From SFWF01 sp045638145 (GTDB lineage: Bacteria > Bacillota > Clostridia > Oscillospirales > Acutalibacteraceae), in NCBI GenBank assembly GCA_045638145.1, contig JAZUAU010000021.1:1-64000 (forward strand): DNA of 64,000 nucleotides, read 5' to 3'. The notes under the pieces were generated by a model. The model did no database searches, was not told the origin of the DNA, and worked only from the letters and a program-made list of their open reading frames with translations. The number at the start of each line of letters is the position of its first letter. The stretch's first letter is position 1. A program made the position numbers and the translations under genes. Positions 31,705 to 39,018 of this stretch are shown piece after piece.

Positions 31705-32881
31705 TTTCTTCACCCTTTTCTAAAGCTTTCGCGCGGTAACAGAAATTAACGTATTTAAGGGCGTTAAACCGTTTGCCGCTCTTTACCTGATAAATTTTCT
31801 TTTCCTTATAAATGTTTAGTTTGTTTCTGCCGAGCACCGCAACCGCAGAAATTTCTGAAAAGCCGAAGTTCTCGTCGCCAACAGTAATTCGGTCGCCAAA
31901 AAGACATATTTCGGCATCTTTTTTAAGCTGCACCTTCTTTTTATAAGGTATTACCTCATAAAGGTCGCATTTTTCGGTATAGACCGCTTCATCGCCAAAG
32001 GCCGAAATGTCAAGCTTTCGCACAAAATCCTCCTGATAATCGTACCACTCGGAGGTGCCGCCAAAGGGGAAGTCAAAATCAACCCCCGAAAGGGATTTAT
32101 CTACACTGTAGATTATCTTTCTGCCGCACCTTTTACATTTTACTATACTGCCCTCGCTCTCAAATTCCGAGAGTCCGCATAAGGGGCAAACGTAAAATAC
32201 GCGCTCAAGATATTCTGCGCGGTGTTCCGAGAAAAACACCTCTCCTGCCCTACCCTCGTCGAGATAAAGCTCTTTTTCGATTGTTTCAAGAAGTTCTTCG
32301 TTTGTAAGGCTCTTATATTCCTCAGGTTCTATAACACGGGAAACGTAGGAACGCATTTTTCCCTTTCGGAGCTTATTGCTCCAGCGGGGATGAACGCCGT
32401 AGCCGCCCTCGATTCTATAAAGGGCTATGGTAAGTCCAAGCTTTTTAGCAAGTCCTGCAACGGCGGGATTGATATAACAGGTTTTGCCGCTATAGGTACG
32501 GTTGCCCTCGGGCGCCATGGCAATTGTGCCACCCTCCTTTGCAACGCGGATGCAGTTCATAACGGCAGAAAGGTCGGTAGACTGCTTCTTAATTGGGATT
32601 GGGGCTACTATGTAACGGATTACCGAAGATATAAAGCCGTTTGAAAAGAGGTCCTCGGATGCCACGTAGTAAACGGGCCCGCTAAAGGACATTCCCACAA
32701 AAAACTGGTCGAATGCCGTTTGATGATTGAATAGGATAAGATAAGGTCTGTCCCCCTGCTCTTTAAACTTCTCAATCGTTATTCCATATCTAATTTTAGA
32801 ATAAGGATAAAGCACCAAATATGCGAGATTTCGCACCACCCTATGTCGGAATTTAGTCCAACGAGGTTTCTTTTTTGCCAT
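31679..32881 (-). CDS. PlsC-type acyltransferase with C-terminal zinc ribbon
   Basis: A 400-residue protein. The N-terminal 220 residues form a lysophospholipid acyltransferase domain: the catalytic HxxxxD is His53-Asp58 (NHQTAFD) and the phosphate-binding EGNRTYSG starts at Glu125. An unusual extension follows: a four-Cys zinc ribbon (Cys232, 235, 249, 252) and a beta-rich GRAM/PH-like segment to the end. 1-acyl-glycerol-phosphate acyltransferases are normally 200-250 residues. AGGGGTGG precedes the ATG at 32881; longer in-frame starts lack a site. Operon with the symporter downstream. Confidence 0.85.
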   Translation of the reverse strand: MAKKKPRWTKFRHRVVRNLAYLVLYPYSKIRYGITIEKFKEQGDRPYLILFNHQTAFDQFFVGMSFSGPVYYVASEDLFSNGFISSVIRYIVAPIPIKKQSTDLSAVMNCIRVAKEGGTIAMAPEGNRTYSGKTCYINPAVAGLAKKLGLTIALYRIEGGYGVHPRWSNKLRKGKMRSYVSRVIEPEEYKSLTNEELLETIEKELYLDEGRAGEVFFSEHRAEYLERVFYVCPLCGLSEFESEGSIVKCKRCGRKIIYSVDKSLSGVDFDFPFGGTSEWYDYQEDFVRKLDISAFGDEAVYTEKCDLYEVIPYKKKVQLKKDAEICLFGDRITVGDENFGFSEISAVAVLGRNKLNIYKEKKIYQVKSGKRFNALKYVNFCYRAKALEKGEENGREFLGI

Positions 32882-32946
32882 ATATATTCCACCCCTTTTG
32901 CGCATATATATGTATATATTATCACAAATTCTCATAAAGTGCAAAT

Positions 32947-32985
32947 AAAAAACTCCCGCAGTTAATCAATTCTGTGGGAGTTTTT
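32947..32985. terminator. Terminator-like hairpin
   Basis: AAAAAACTCCCGCAG / CTGTGGGAGTTTTT between the acyltransferase start region and the gatB end; its T-run on the plus strand and A-run suit either direction. Confidence 0.7.
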
Positions 32986-33093
32986 AGTCTTCTATATTGC
33001 GGATACAGGTTTGGTTTCAGAGGGGCTTTGCTCCGAGCGAAACTGTATCGTATATACCGCGAGTGAAGAAAAAGTTCCTATGCTACTAAGATG

Positions 33094-34503
33094 TTATGCG
33101 TTCAGTTTTTCTTCGAGGATAGTGCGAATAGTAGCAGGGTTGCCTGTTCCTTTAAGCTCTCTCATAATAAGACCGAAGAGTGCCTGCATCGCCTTTACCT
33201 TACCGCCCTTATAGTCGGCTACTGCCTGCGGATTTTCGGCAATGATTCTGTTTACCGTATCTGTGATAAGGCTGTCGTCAACCTTGACGTTCAGTCCATT
33301 CTCATCGCAGTACTTATCGACGTCAACGTCATCGGCAAATACGGCAACGAGCACCTTTTTACCTGCGGCACGGGTAATTTCTGCAGTATCAACAAGTGCA
33401 ATGATTCTTGCGAGTTTTTCTGGTGCAATATCAAGCGTTACCGCACCGATACGGCTCATCTGATTCATACATTCGGTAAGAATCCAAGCGGCTGCCGACT
33501 TCGGAGCAGCACCGAGAGCCACAACCTTTTCGAAGAACTCGCAAAGCTTTGCATCAGAGGCCAGCACTGCGGCCTCCTTAACGCCGATACCCATCTCTAC
33601 ATACTTCTGACCCATTTCCTCGGCGGTTGCGGGCATACTCTTGCGGATAGCCTCGAGCCAAGCATCGTCAATAATAATCGGCATAATATTCGGGTCGGGG
33701 AAATAGCGGTAGTCTGCCGCAGTTTCCTTATTTCTCATCGGGAAGGTTCTGCGCTTTACATCATCCCATCGGCGGGTCTCCTGAACGAGCATTTCGGTAT
33801 GACGCTCGATTGCATCAATGTGGCGAACCTTTTCAAACTCAATAGCATCCTTAATCTCAACAAAGGAAGCCATATTCTTGATTTCCGAGCGAACGCCAAG
33901 TTTCTCTGTACCCTCGGGACGAACAGAGATATTTACGTCGCATCTCATTGCACCCTCTTCACACTCGGAAATTCCTGCGAACTGTAAGGCGCTCTTGAGC
34001 TTTTTAAGATATTCGATAACCTCATCCGAGCTCCTGAAATCGGGTCTGCTTACAATCTCGATCAGCGGAACGCTGGTACGGTTATAGTCAACGAGAGAGG
34101 TGTTGGTAGCATCGTCGTGAACGAGCTTTCCTGCATCCTCCTCGAGGTGAATCTGCTTGATTCCAATCTTTCTGCCGTCAACCTCAACCGAGCCGTCAAC
34201 ACAAATGGGGTTAAACCACTGTGTAGTCTGGTAGGAAGCAGGAAGGTCGGGATAATAGTAGCTCTTTTTATCGAATGTGGTATACTGATTAATTTTGCAA
34301 TTCAGCATAAAGCCTGCCTTTACCGCAAGCTCGATTGCGCCTTTGTTGGTAATGGGAAGCATACCGGGCATACCGCTGCAAGCAGGGCAAACACGGGTGT
34401 TGGGGTCTGCCTTTGAAGCATGACCGCCGCAGGCGCAGAAAAGCTTTGACGCGGTAGAAAGCTCAACGTGGGTCTCAAGACCGATTACAAGCTCGTATCT
34501 CAT
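33094..34503 (-). CDS. gatB: Asp/Glu-tRNA amidotransferase subunit GatB
   Basis: A 469-residue GatB, which phosphorylates the misacylated Asp or Glu on tRNA and transfers ammonia to it. The active-site elements look intact: GLETHVEL (Glu and His ligands), QIHLEEDAGK, YNRTSVPLIEIVS and the ISVRPEGTEKLGVRSEIKN strand. The helical and YqeY-like tail domains (about 295-469) are complete. GGAGG is 8 nt before the ATG, which follows the gatA stop directly. The partner GatA here lacks catalytic residues, so the ammonia source for this GatB is an open question. Confidence 0.95.
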   Translation of the reverse strand: MRYELVIGLETHVELSTASKLFCACGGHASKADPNTRVCPACSGMPGMLPITNKGAIELAVKAGFMLNCKINQYTTFDKKSYYYPDLPASYQTTQWFNPICVDGSVEVDGRKIGIKQIHLEEDAGKLVHDDATNTSLVDYNRTSVPLIEIVSRPDFRSSDEVIEYLKKLKSALQFAGISECEEGAMRCDVNISVRPEGTEKLGVRSEIKNMASFVEIKDAIEFEKVRHIDAIERHTEMLVQETRRWDDVKRRTFPMRNKETAADYRYFPDPNIMPIIIDDAWLEAIRKSMPATAEEMGQKYVEMGIGVKEAAVLASDAKLCEFFEKVVALGAAPKSAAAWILTECMNQMSRIGAVTLDIAPEKLARIIALVDTAEITRAAGKKVLVAVFADDVDVDKYCDENGLNVKVDDSLITDTVNRIIAENPQAVADYKGGKVKAMQALFGLIMRELKGTGNPATIRTILEEKLNA

Positions 34504-35670
34504 TTATGCTTCCTCCTTTTCTAAAGCTTTGGAAAGTGAGAGCAGTTTGCTCTCGGCAAAATAGTCGCCGATAAGCTGAACACCGCCCGATACCACTGCG
34601 GGAAGACCCGTAACAGAGGGAATAGCGGTATATTTACTCTCCTCAAATACCTTCTCGAAGGCATCCTTTGTGTCGTAAGGCTTAACACTTTTTTCGGAAA
34701 TAACTGCGGTAAGAACTGCATCGTATTTTGCGAAAAGCCCGGTCATTTTGTCTACGATAACCCGTCTTAAACGGAGGGATTTATCGTAGCAAGCCTCGTA
34801 TTTGCCCTTTGCAAGAACGTCCGAGCCGTAAAGAATGGTAGCCTTTGTAAGGAAGCCAAAGGCCTCGGTACGGGATTTAGTATAAAGCTCGTCAATATTC
34901 TTGTATTCTGCCGTTCTGTAGCCATATTTTACGCCGTCAAAACGAGAAAGGTTGTTGGTTGTCTCTGCCGACATTAAAATCTGCCAAGCAGTCTGGGCGG
35001 TAGCTACAAAATCAAGGGAGATTTTCTCAACCTTTGCGCCCTTTGCCGCGAGAGTTTCGGCAAATAAAAGTGTTTCAGCATTCGCGAGCTCTTTAACTAC
35101 TGCAACCTTCATTCCCTTGACCGAGAGGTCGGTCTTATATTCGTATTTAGCATCGGGAAGGCTTGTGCCATCCTTATCATCGTGACCTGCGATAGCGGTG
35201 AGAATTTTCGCAGCCATCTTTACGCTTTTTGCGGTAACGCCTACCGTTTCGCTTGAAGCTGCTGCCGAAATAACACCATAGCGTGAAACTGTACCGTAGG
35301 TGGGCTTAACAAAGGTAACACCCGATACGGCGGCGGCCCTTCTCGGAGCGCCGTTAATGTCAACGTTGATAGTAGCTTCAACTTCGCCTCGTCTTACGAG
35401 CTCGGCAGCGGCGCCACGGAGTTTTCCGTCTTCGTTTACTTCGCCGAAATATGAGGTCTCACCGAGTAAATCAAGTCCGAATTCGCCGACGTTTACCTTG
35501 CCCGAAACAGAGTAGCCTGCCTTTTCGGCACGCTCTACCACCTCTGCGGTAAAGAGGGGCTTAAAGTTTTCGAGCATTTTCGAGCCTGCGGTTGCGGGTG
35601 TGCCCGCGATAAGCAGAGTATCGTCTACTGCAATATTACCTTTTTTTATTTCGTTAATATAATATTTCAT
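34504..35670 (-). CDS. gatA: GatA-like subunit without amidase catalytic residues
   Basis: A 388-residue homologue of GatA (usually about 485). It begins where normal GatA has residue 70 or so. Alignment by eye to IAIKDN...CASK-LENF and to the DTGGSIRQP...GLKPTYGRVSRYG block gives: catalytic Lys to Asp16 (IAVDDT), the GGSSGGS loop with the cis-Ser deleted (residues about 82-90), nucleophile Ser to Ala108 (DINGAPRR). The distal part is well kept (KPTYGTVSRYGVIS, SRFDGVKYGYRT). The frame is continuous with a good GGAGG site, so it is not an obvious pseudogene. Probably a structural, non-glutaminase subunit. Confidence 0.85.
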   Translation of the reverse strand: MKYYINEIKKGNIAVDDTLLIAGTPATAGSKMLENFKPLFTAEVVERAEKAGYSVSGKVNVGEFGLDLLGETSYFGEVNEDGKLRGAAAELVRRGEVEATINVDINGAPRRAAAVSGVTFVKPTYGTVSRYGVISAAASSETVGVTAKSVKMAAKILTAIAGHDDKDGTSLPDAKYEYKTDLSVKGMKVAVVKELANAETLLFAETLAAKGAKVEKISLDFVATAQTAWQILMSAETTNNLSRFDGVKYGYRTAEYKNIDELYTKSRTEAFGFLTKATILYGSDVLAKGKYEACYDKSLRLRRVIVDKMTGLFAKYDAVLTAVISEKSVKPYDTKDAFEKVFEESKYTAIPSVTGLPAVVSGGVQLIGDYFAESKLLSLSKALEKEEA

Positions 35671-35682
35671 CAGGGCACCTCC

Positions 35683-37779
35683 TTATTTTACAAGTCTCGG
35701 TACCTGCCAGCTGTCCTCGGTGCTCTGAGGAGCGCCACGAAGTAGGTCGGCACGGTCGAAATTCTGTATCTGCTTATCCTCACGGATAACATTTGTCATA
35801 GGTCTAACGTATACCATAGCTTCGGTAGATTCGGTATCAATTTTAGAAAGAGCAGCCTCTGCCTTTTCCATATCCGAGAATATAGCCTTCATCTGCTTTT
35901 TCTCATCGTCTGCGAAAGAGAGCTGATTTACGGAAAGCAGTGCATCGACCTTGTCAATCTTCTTTCCTGCAATACCGCCTGCGGCACCGACTGTTGCGGC
36001 AAATGCGCCCTCTGTACCCGATACCTCGGCAGCCCCGCTGCCACGAATAGCGACGTTTGCTTCAAAGAGCTGAAGCTCGGTAACCTCACTTGGAGCACCG
36101 AGAAGCTGGTCCTGAGCCTGACCGTCAAGCGGGAATGCGATAACGTCGCGGATTGTTTCGGTATCGGCAAGAAGCATTACGATACGGTCAACACCGGGTG
36201 CCATACCTGCGTGAGGCGGAGCACCGAACTGGAATGCGTTATAGAGAGCCGAGAAGCGTCTTTCAACCTCGTCCTCGCTATAGCCTGCAATCTCAAAAGC
36301 CTTTCTCATAATCTCGGGGCTGTGGTTACGAACGGCACCCGAAGCAAGCTCAATACCGTTACAAACAAGGTCGTACTGATATGCGAGAATTGTGCAGGGG
36401 TCCTTTGTGAGAAGTGCCTCAAGACCGCCCTGCGGCATTGAGAAGGGGTTGTGTGTGAATATAATAGAATCGGTTGTTTCGTCAAGCTCATACATCGGGA
36501 AGTCGACAACGAAGCAGAATTCAAATGAATCCTTGTCGATAAGTCCGAGCTCGTTTCCAAGCCAATTTCTGATAACGCCTGCATTCTTATCTGCGGTGCC
36601 CCCAACGGTGTCGCAGATGAAGAAGAGGGTCTCTCCTTCTTTAAGGCCGGTAAGCTCGGCGATTTCCTTTTTCTGCTCATCGGTTAATACCTTTGAAATC
36701 GGGTCATCCTTATATTTATATCCGTTTTCCTCAAGCAGAGTGATATGAGCCAGACCTGCCATTCTTGCCTTTTTGGTAGCAAATTCGAGCGACTTATCGA
36801 AGAACCATCTTTCAGCCTTACAGGGAGCAACGATACCGCGAACCTGCTTATTCTTAAAGGGCTTGAACTCTACCCTTGTGAAAAGCTCGGTAAGGTCGCA
36901 GATGATAAGGGGGTTTCTAAGGTCGGGCTTATCCGAGCCGTATTTTGCCATAGCCTCTGCATAGGGGATTCTTCTGAAGGGGTTTGCAGTTACCTTTTTG
37001 TCCGAGAAGGTGCGGAAAATATCACTTATAACATCTTCGCAAACGGCGAGAACCTCGTCCTGAGTTGCAAAAGCCATCTCAAAGTCGAGCTGATAGAACT
37101 CTCCGGGTGAGCGGTCAGCACGGGCGTCCTCATCACGGAAGCAGGGTGCGATCTGGAAATATTTATCGAAGCCCGAAACCATAAGCAGCTGCTTGAACTG
37201 CTGAGGTGCCTGCGGCAGAGCATAGAACTTGCCGGGGTGCTTACGGGAGGGAACGAGGAAGTCACGTGCACCCTCGGGAGAGGATGCGGTGAGGATAGGA
37301 GTCTGAATATCCAAAAAGCCTCTTTCCTCCATAAGACGTCTCATATGGCCGATAACCTTCGAGCGAAGAATGATATTATTATGAAGTGCAGGAGAACGAA
37401 GGTCCAGGAATCTGTGCTTAAGACGGATGTTCTCGTTTGTGTCGATAGCCCCGATCTCAAAGGGAATATCGCGAGTGCAAAGGCCGAGAACCTCGACCTT
37501 GTCGGCAACAAGCTCAACAAGACCCGTTTCTATCTTGGGGTTTACCGTTGCGGGGTCACGCTCGGTAACGACACCCTTTGCGGAAATGACCGTCTCCTTT
37601 GCAACACCCTTAAGGAGTGATTCGTCGTGAACGACGACCTGAGTAATACCCGTTTCGTCACGCAAATCGACAAAGAGCACGCCGCCGTGGTCACGAATAA
37701 CGTCGACCCAGCCCGCAAGCTCTACCACCTGACCGACGTGCTCCGATCGGATTTCATTACATCGATGAGTTCTGTACAT
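35683..37779 (-). CDS. aspS: Aspartyl-tRNA synthetase fused to GatC
   Basis: A 698-residue protein. Residues 1 to about 579 are a bacterial-type AspRS: OB-fold anticodon domain, motif 2 (FRDEDARADRSPGEFYQLDFEM), the GAD insertion (about 290-420) and motif 3 (GVDRIVML). Residue 31 is His (RDHGG), the residue seen in non-discriminating AspRS. A Gly/Ala linker (about 580-605) leads to a complete GatC (606-698; KIDKVDALL, then NVIRED, LLRGAP and VPRLV). The fusion would tether the synthetase to the amidotransferase. GGAGG precedes the ATG. First gene of the T-box operon with gatA and gatB. Confidence 0.94.
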   Translation of the reverse strand: MYRTHRCNEIRSEHVGQVVELAGWVDVIRDHGGVLFVDLRDETGITQVVVHDESLLKGVAKETVISAKGVVTERDPATVNPKIETGLVELVADKVEVLGLCTRDIPFEIGAIDTNENIRLKHRFLDLRSPALHNNIILRSKVIGHMRRLMEERGFLDIQTPILTASSPEGARDFLVPSRKHPGKFYALPQAPQQFKQLLMVSGFDKYFQIAPCFRDEDARADRSPGEFYQLDFEMAFATQDEVLAVCEDVISDIFRTFSDKKVTANPFRRIPYAEAMAKYGSDKPDLRNPLIICDLTELFTRVEFKPFKNKQVRGIVAPCKAERWFFDKSLEFATKKARMAGLAHITLLEENGYKYKDDPISKVLTDEQKKEIAELTGLKEGETLFFICDTVGGTADKNAGVIRNWLGNELGLIDKDSFEFCFVVDFPMYELDETTDSIIFTHNPFSMPQGGLEALLTKDPCTILAYQYDLVCNGIELASGAVRNHSPEIMRKAFEIAGYSEDEVERRFSALYNAFQFGAPPHAGMAPGVDRIVMLLADTETIRDVIAFPLDGQAQDQLLGAPSEVTELQLFEANVAIRGSGAAEVSGTEGAFAATVGAAGGIAGKKIDKVDALLSVNQLSFADDEKKQMKAIFSDMEKAEAALSKIDTESTEAMVYVRPMTNVIREDKQIQNFDRADLLRGAPQSTEDSWQVPRLVK

Positions 37780-37842
37780 TATAATACCTCCATCTGAATC
37801 TGCATTTAGTATATGCCAAAAAAATTATTAAAACTACAAAAT

Positions 37843-38055
37843 AAAAAGCCCCGAGAATCTTAAACGATTCTCGGGACGAGCAAATAAATTCACCCGCGGT
37901 GCCACCCGCATTGATATAAGAAGCTTATATCCGCTTTTAATATTTAGTTTATGGTTGCCGTCGAAGTGTTGCCGAGTCTACTACTCATCCGAGGCACGCT
38001 TTCAGCCGGTGACGCGCCATCTCTTTCAGACTTTCCAAAAAGGTCGGGTCTTCGA
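37843..38055 (-). promoter_or_regulatory. T-box leader of the aspS-gatC/gatA/gatB operon
   Basis: The minus strand carries the T-box antiterminator sequence GGTGGCACCGCGGG, a preceding stem III (GATATAAG / CTTATATC) and a terminator CGTCCCGAGAATC / GATTCTCGGGG-CTTTTT. Stem I is closed by TCGAAG / CTTCGA. The internal loop just above it contains CAACA, so the specifier reads best as AAC (Asn; plus-strand 37968-37970). GAC (Asp) lies nearby but falls in a helix. Expression should rise when that tRNA is uncharged. The 5' side lacks the usual AGUA word, so specifier assignment is tentative. Confidence 0.85.
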
Positions 38056-38061
38056 TAAGTT

Positions 38062-38090
38062 ATTATAGCAAAATTATTTTTTCTTGTCAA
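38062..38090 (-). promoter_or_regulatory. Promoter of the aspS operon
   Basis: TTGACA (38085-38090), 17 bp, TATAAT (38062-38067) on the minus strand; both hexamers are perfect. Confidence 0.9.
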
Positions 38091-38186
38091 TATGAAAATT
38101 ATCACAGATTTACGGCCTACGAAACAAAAGTAATATTTTAATAATGGTTTTCTCATTTACTATATAAAAATTAAACCATTTTCGTC

Positions 38187-38215
38187 TTGCGATAGGATTT
38201 TGTTTGTGATAATAT
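38187..38215 (+). promoter_or_regulatory. nadE promoter
   Basis: TTGCGA (38187-38192), 17 bp, TAATAT (38210-38215). Confidence 0.55.
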
Positions 38216-38252
38216 AAATAAGAACTCGTTTAATATATTTGGGAGTGTTAAT

Positions 38253-38984
38253 ATGTTTGATGCAGTAAAAGTAAAAGACCAATGTGTCGAGTGGATAAGA
38301 GCGTTTTTCCGCGAAAACGGGCCTGACTGTAATGCCGTTGTCGGCATTTCGGGAGGAAAGGACTCCTCGGTTGCCGCCGCTTTGTGTGTAGAGGCACTCG
38401 GTCGCGACAGAGTAATCGGTGTTTTAATGCCGCAGGGCGAGCAGCACGATATCGATATGGCATATCTGCTCTGTGACCACCTTGGCATAAAGAGATATGA
38501 AATAAATGTAAAGGAAACGATCGACGCGATTGTAGCGGCGTTTCCCGAGGAGCTGGAGCTCTCAACACAGGCGAGAACCAATCTTCCGCCCCGTATTCGT
38601 ATGGCAACACTTTATGCCGTCAGCCAATCGCAAAACGGCAGAGTGGTCAACACCTGCAATCTTTCTGAAGATTGGGTCGGCTACTCTACCCGATATGGTG
38701 ACGCGGCAGGCGACTTCTCCCCTATGTGTAACCTGACGGTGCAGGAGGTTAAGGAGATAGGCAGAGTGCTCGGACTTCCCGATGTACTTGTTGATAAAAC
38801 CCCGATTGACGGGCTTTGCGGCAAGACCGATGAGGAAAATCTCGGCTTTACCTATGCAGAGCTTGACCGATATATCCGCGAGGGTGTTATCGACGACCCC
38901 GAAAAGAAGGCACTTATCGACCGCAGGCACAAGGCAAATCTTTTCAAGCTTCAATTAATGCCCTCATTTAAACCTGAAATATAA
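38253..38984 (+). CDS. nadE: Ammonia-dependent NAD+ synthetase
   Basis: A 243-residue NadE that converts deamido-NAD to NAD using ATP and free ammonia. The PP-loop SGGKDSS is at residues 33-39, NTCNLSEDWVGYSTRYGDAAGDF is the second conserved block and the C-terminal PEKKALIDRRHKANLFKLQ closes the site. No N-terminal glutaminase (nitrilase) domain is present, so ammonia must come from solution. GGGAGTG precedes the ATG. It is divergent from the aspS operon and has its own terminator. Confidence 0.95.
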   Translation: MFDAVKVKDQCVEWIRAFFRENGPDCNAVVGISGGKDSSVAAALCVEALGRDRVIGVLMPQGEQHDIDMAYLLCDHLGIKRYEINVKETIDAIVAAFPEELELSTQARTNLPPRIRMATLYAVSQSQNGRVVNTCNLSEDWVGYSTRYGDAAGDFSPMCNLTVQEVKEIGRVLGLPDVLVDKTPIDGLCGKTDEENLGFTYAELDRYIREGVIDDPEKKALIDRRHKANLFKLQLMPSFKPEI

Positions 38985-38991
38985 TATAAAC

Positions 38992-39018
38992 GGCGGAACT
39001 TTTCGTTCCGCCATTTTT
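38992..39018. terminator. Bidirectional terminator
   Basis: GGCGGAAC-TTTTC-GTTCCGCC-ATTTTT between the convergent nadE and sulfatase-like genes. Confidence 0.85.

Noticed and set aside
33001..33050. An imperfect stem GATACAG ... CTGTATC beyond gatB
   Set aside because: The pairing is interrupted and lacks a U-run. It might be a weak terminator of the gatB transcript, but I cannot support it.
34504..35670. The short gatA as a frameshifted or sequencing-damaged gene
   Set aside because: The frame is continuous, has a strong ribosome-binding site, follows aspS by 12 bp and keeps conserved blocks on both sides of every lost motif. Point changes at the triad are in-frame.
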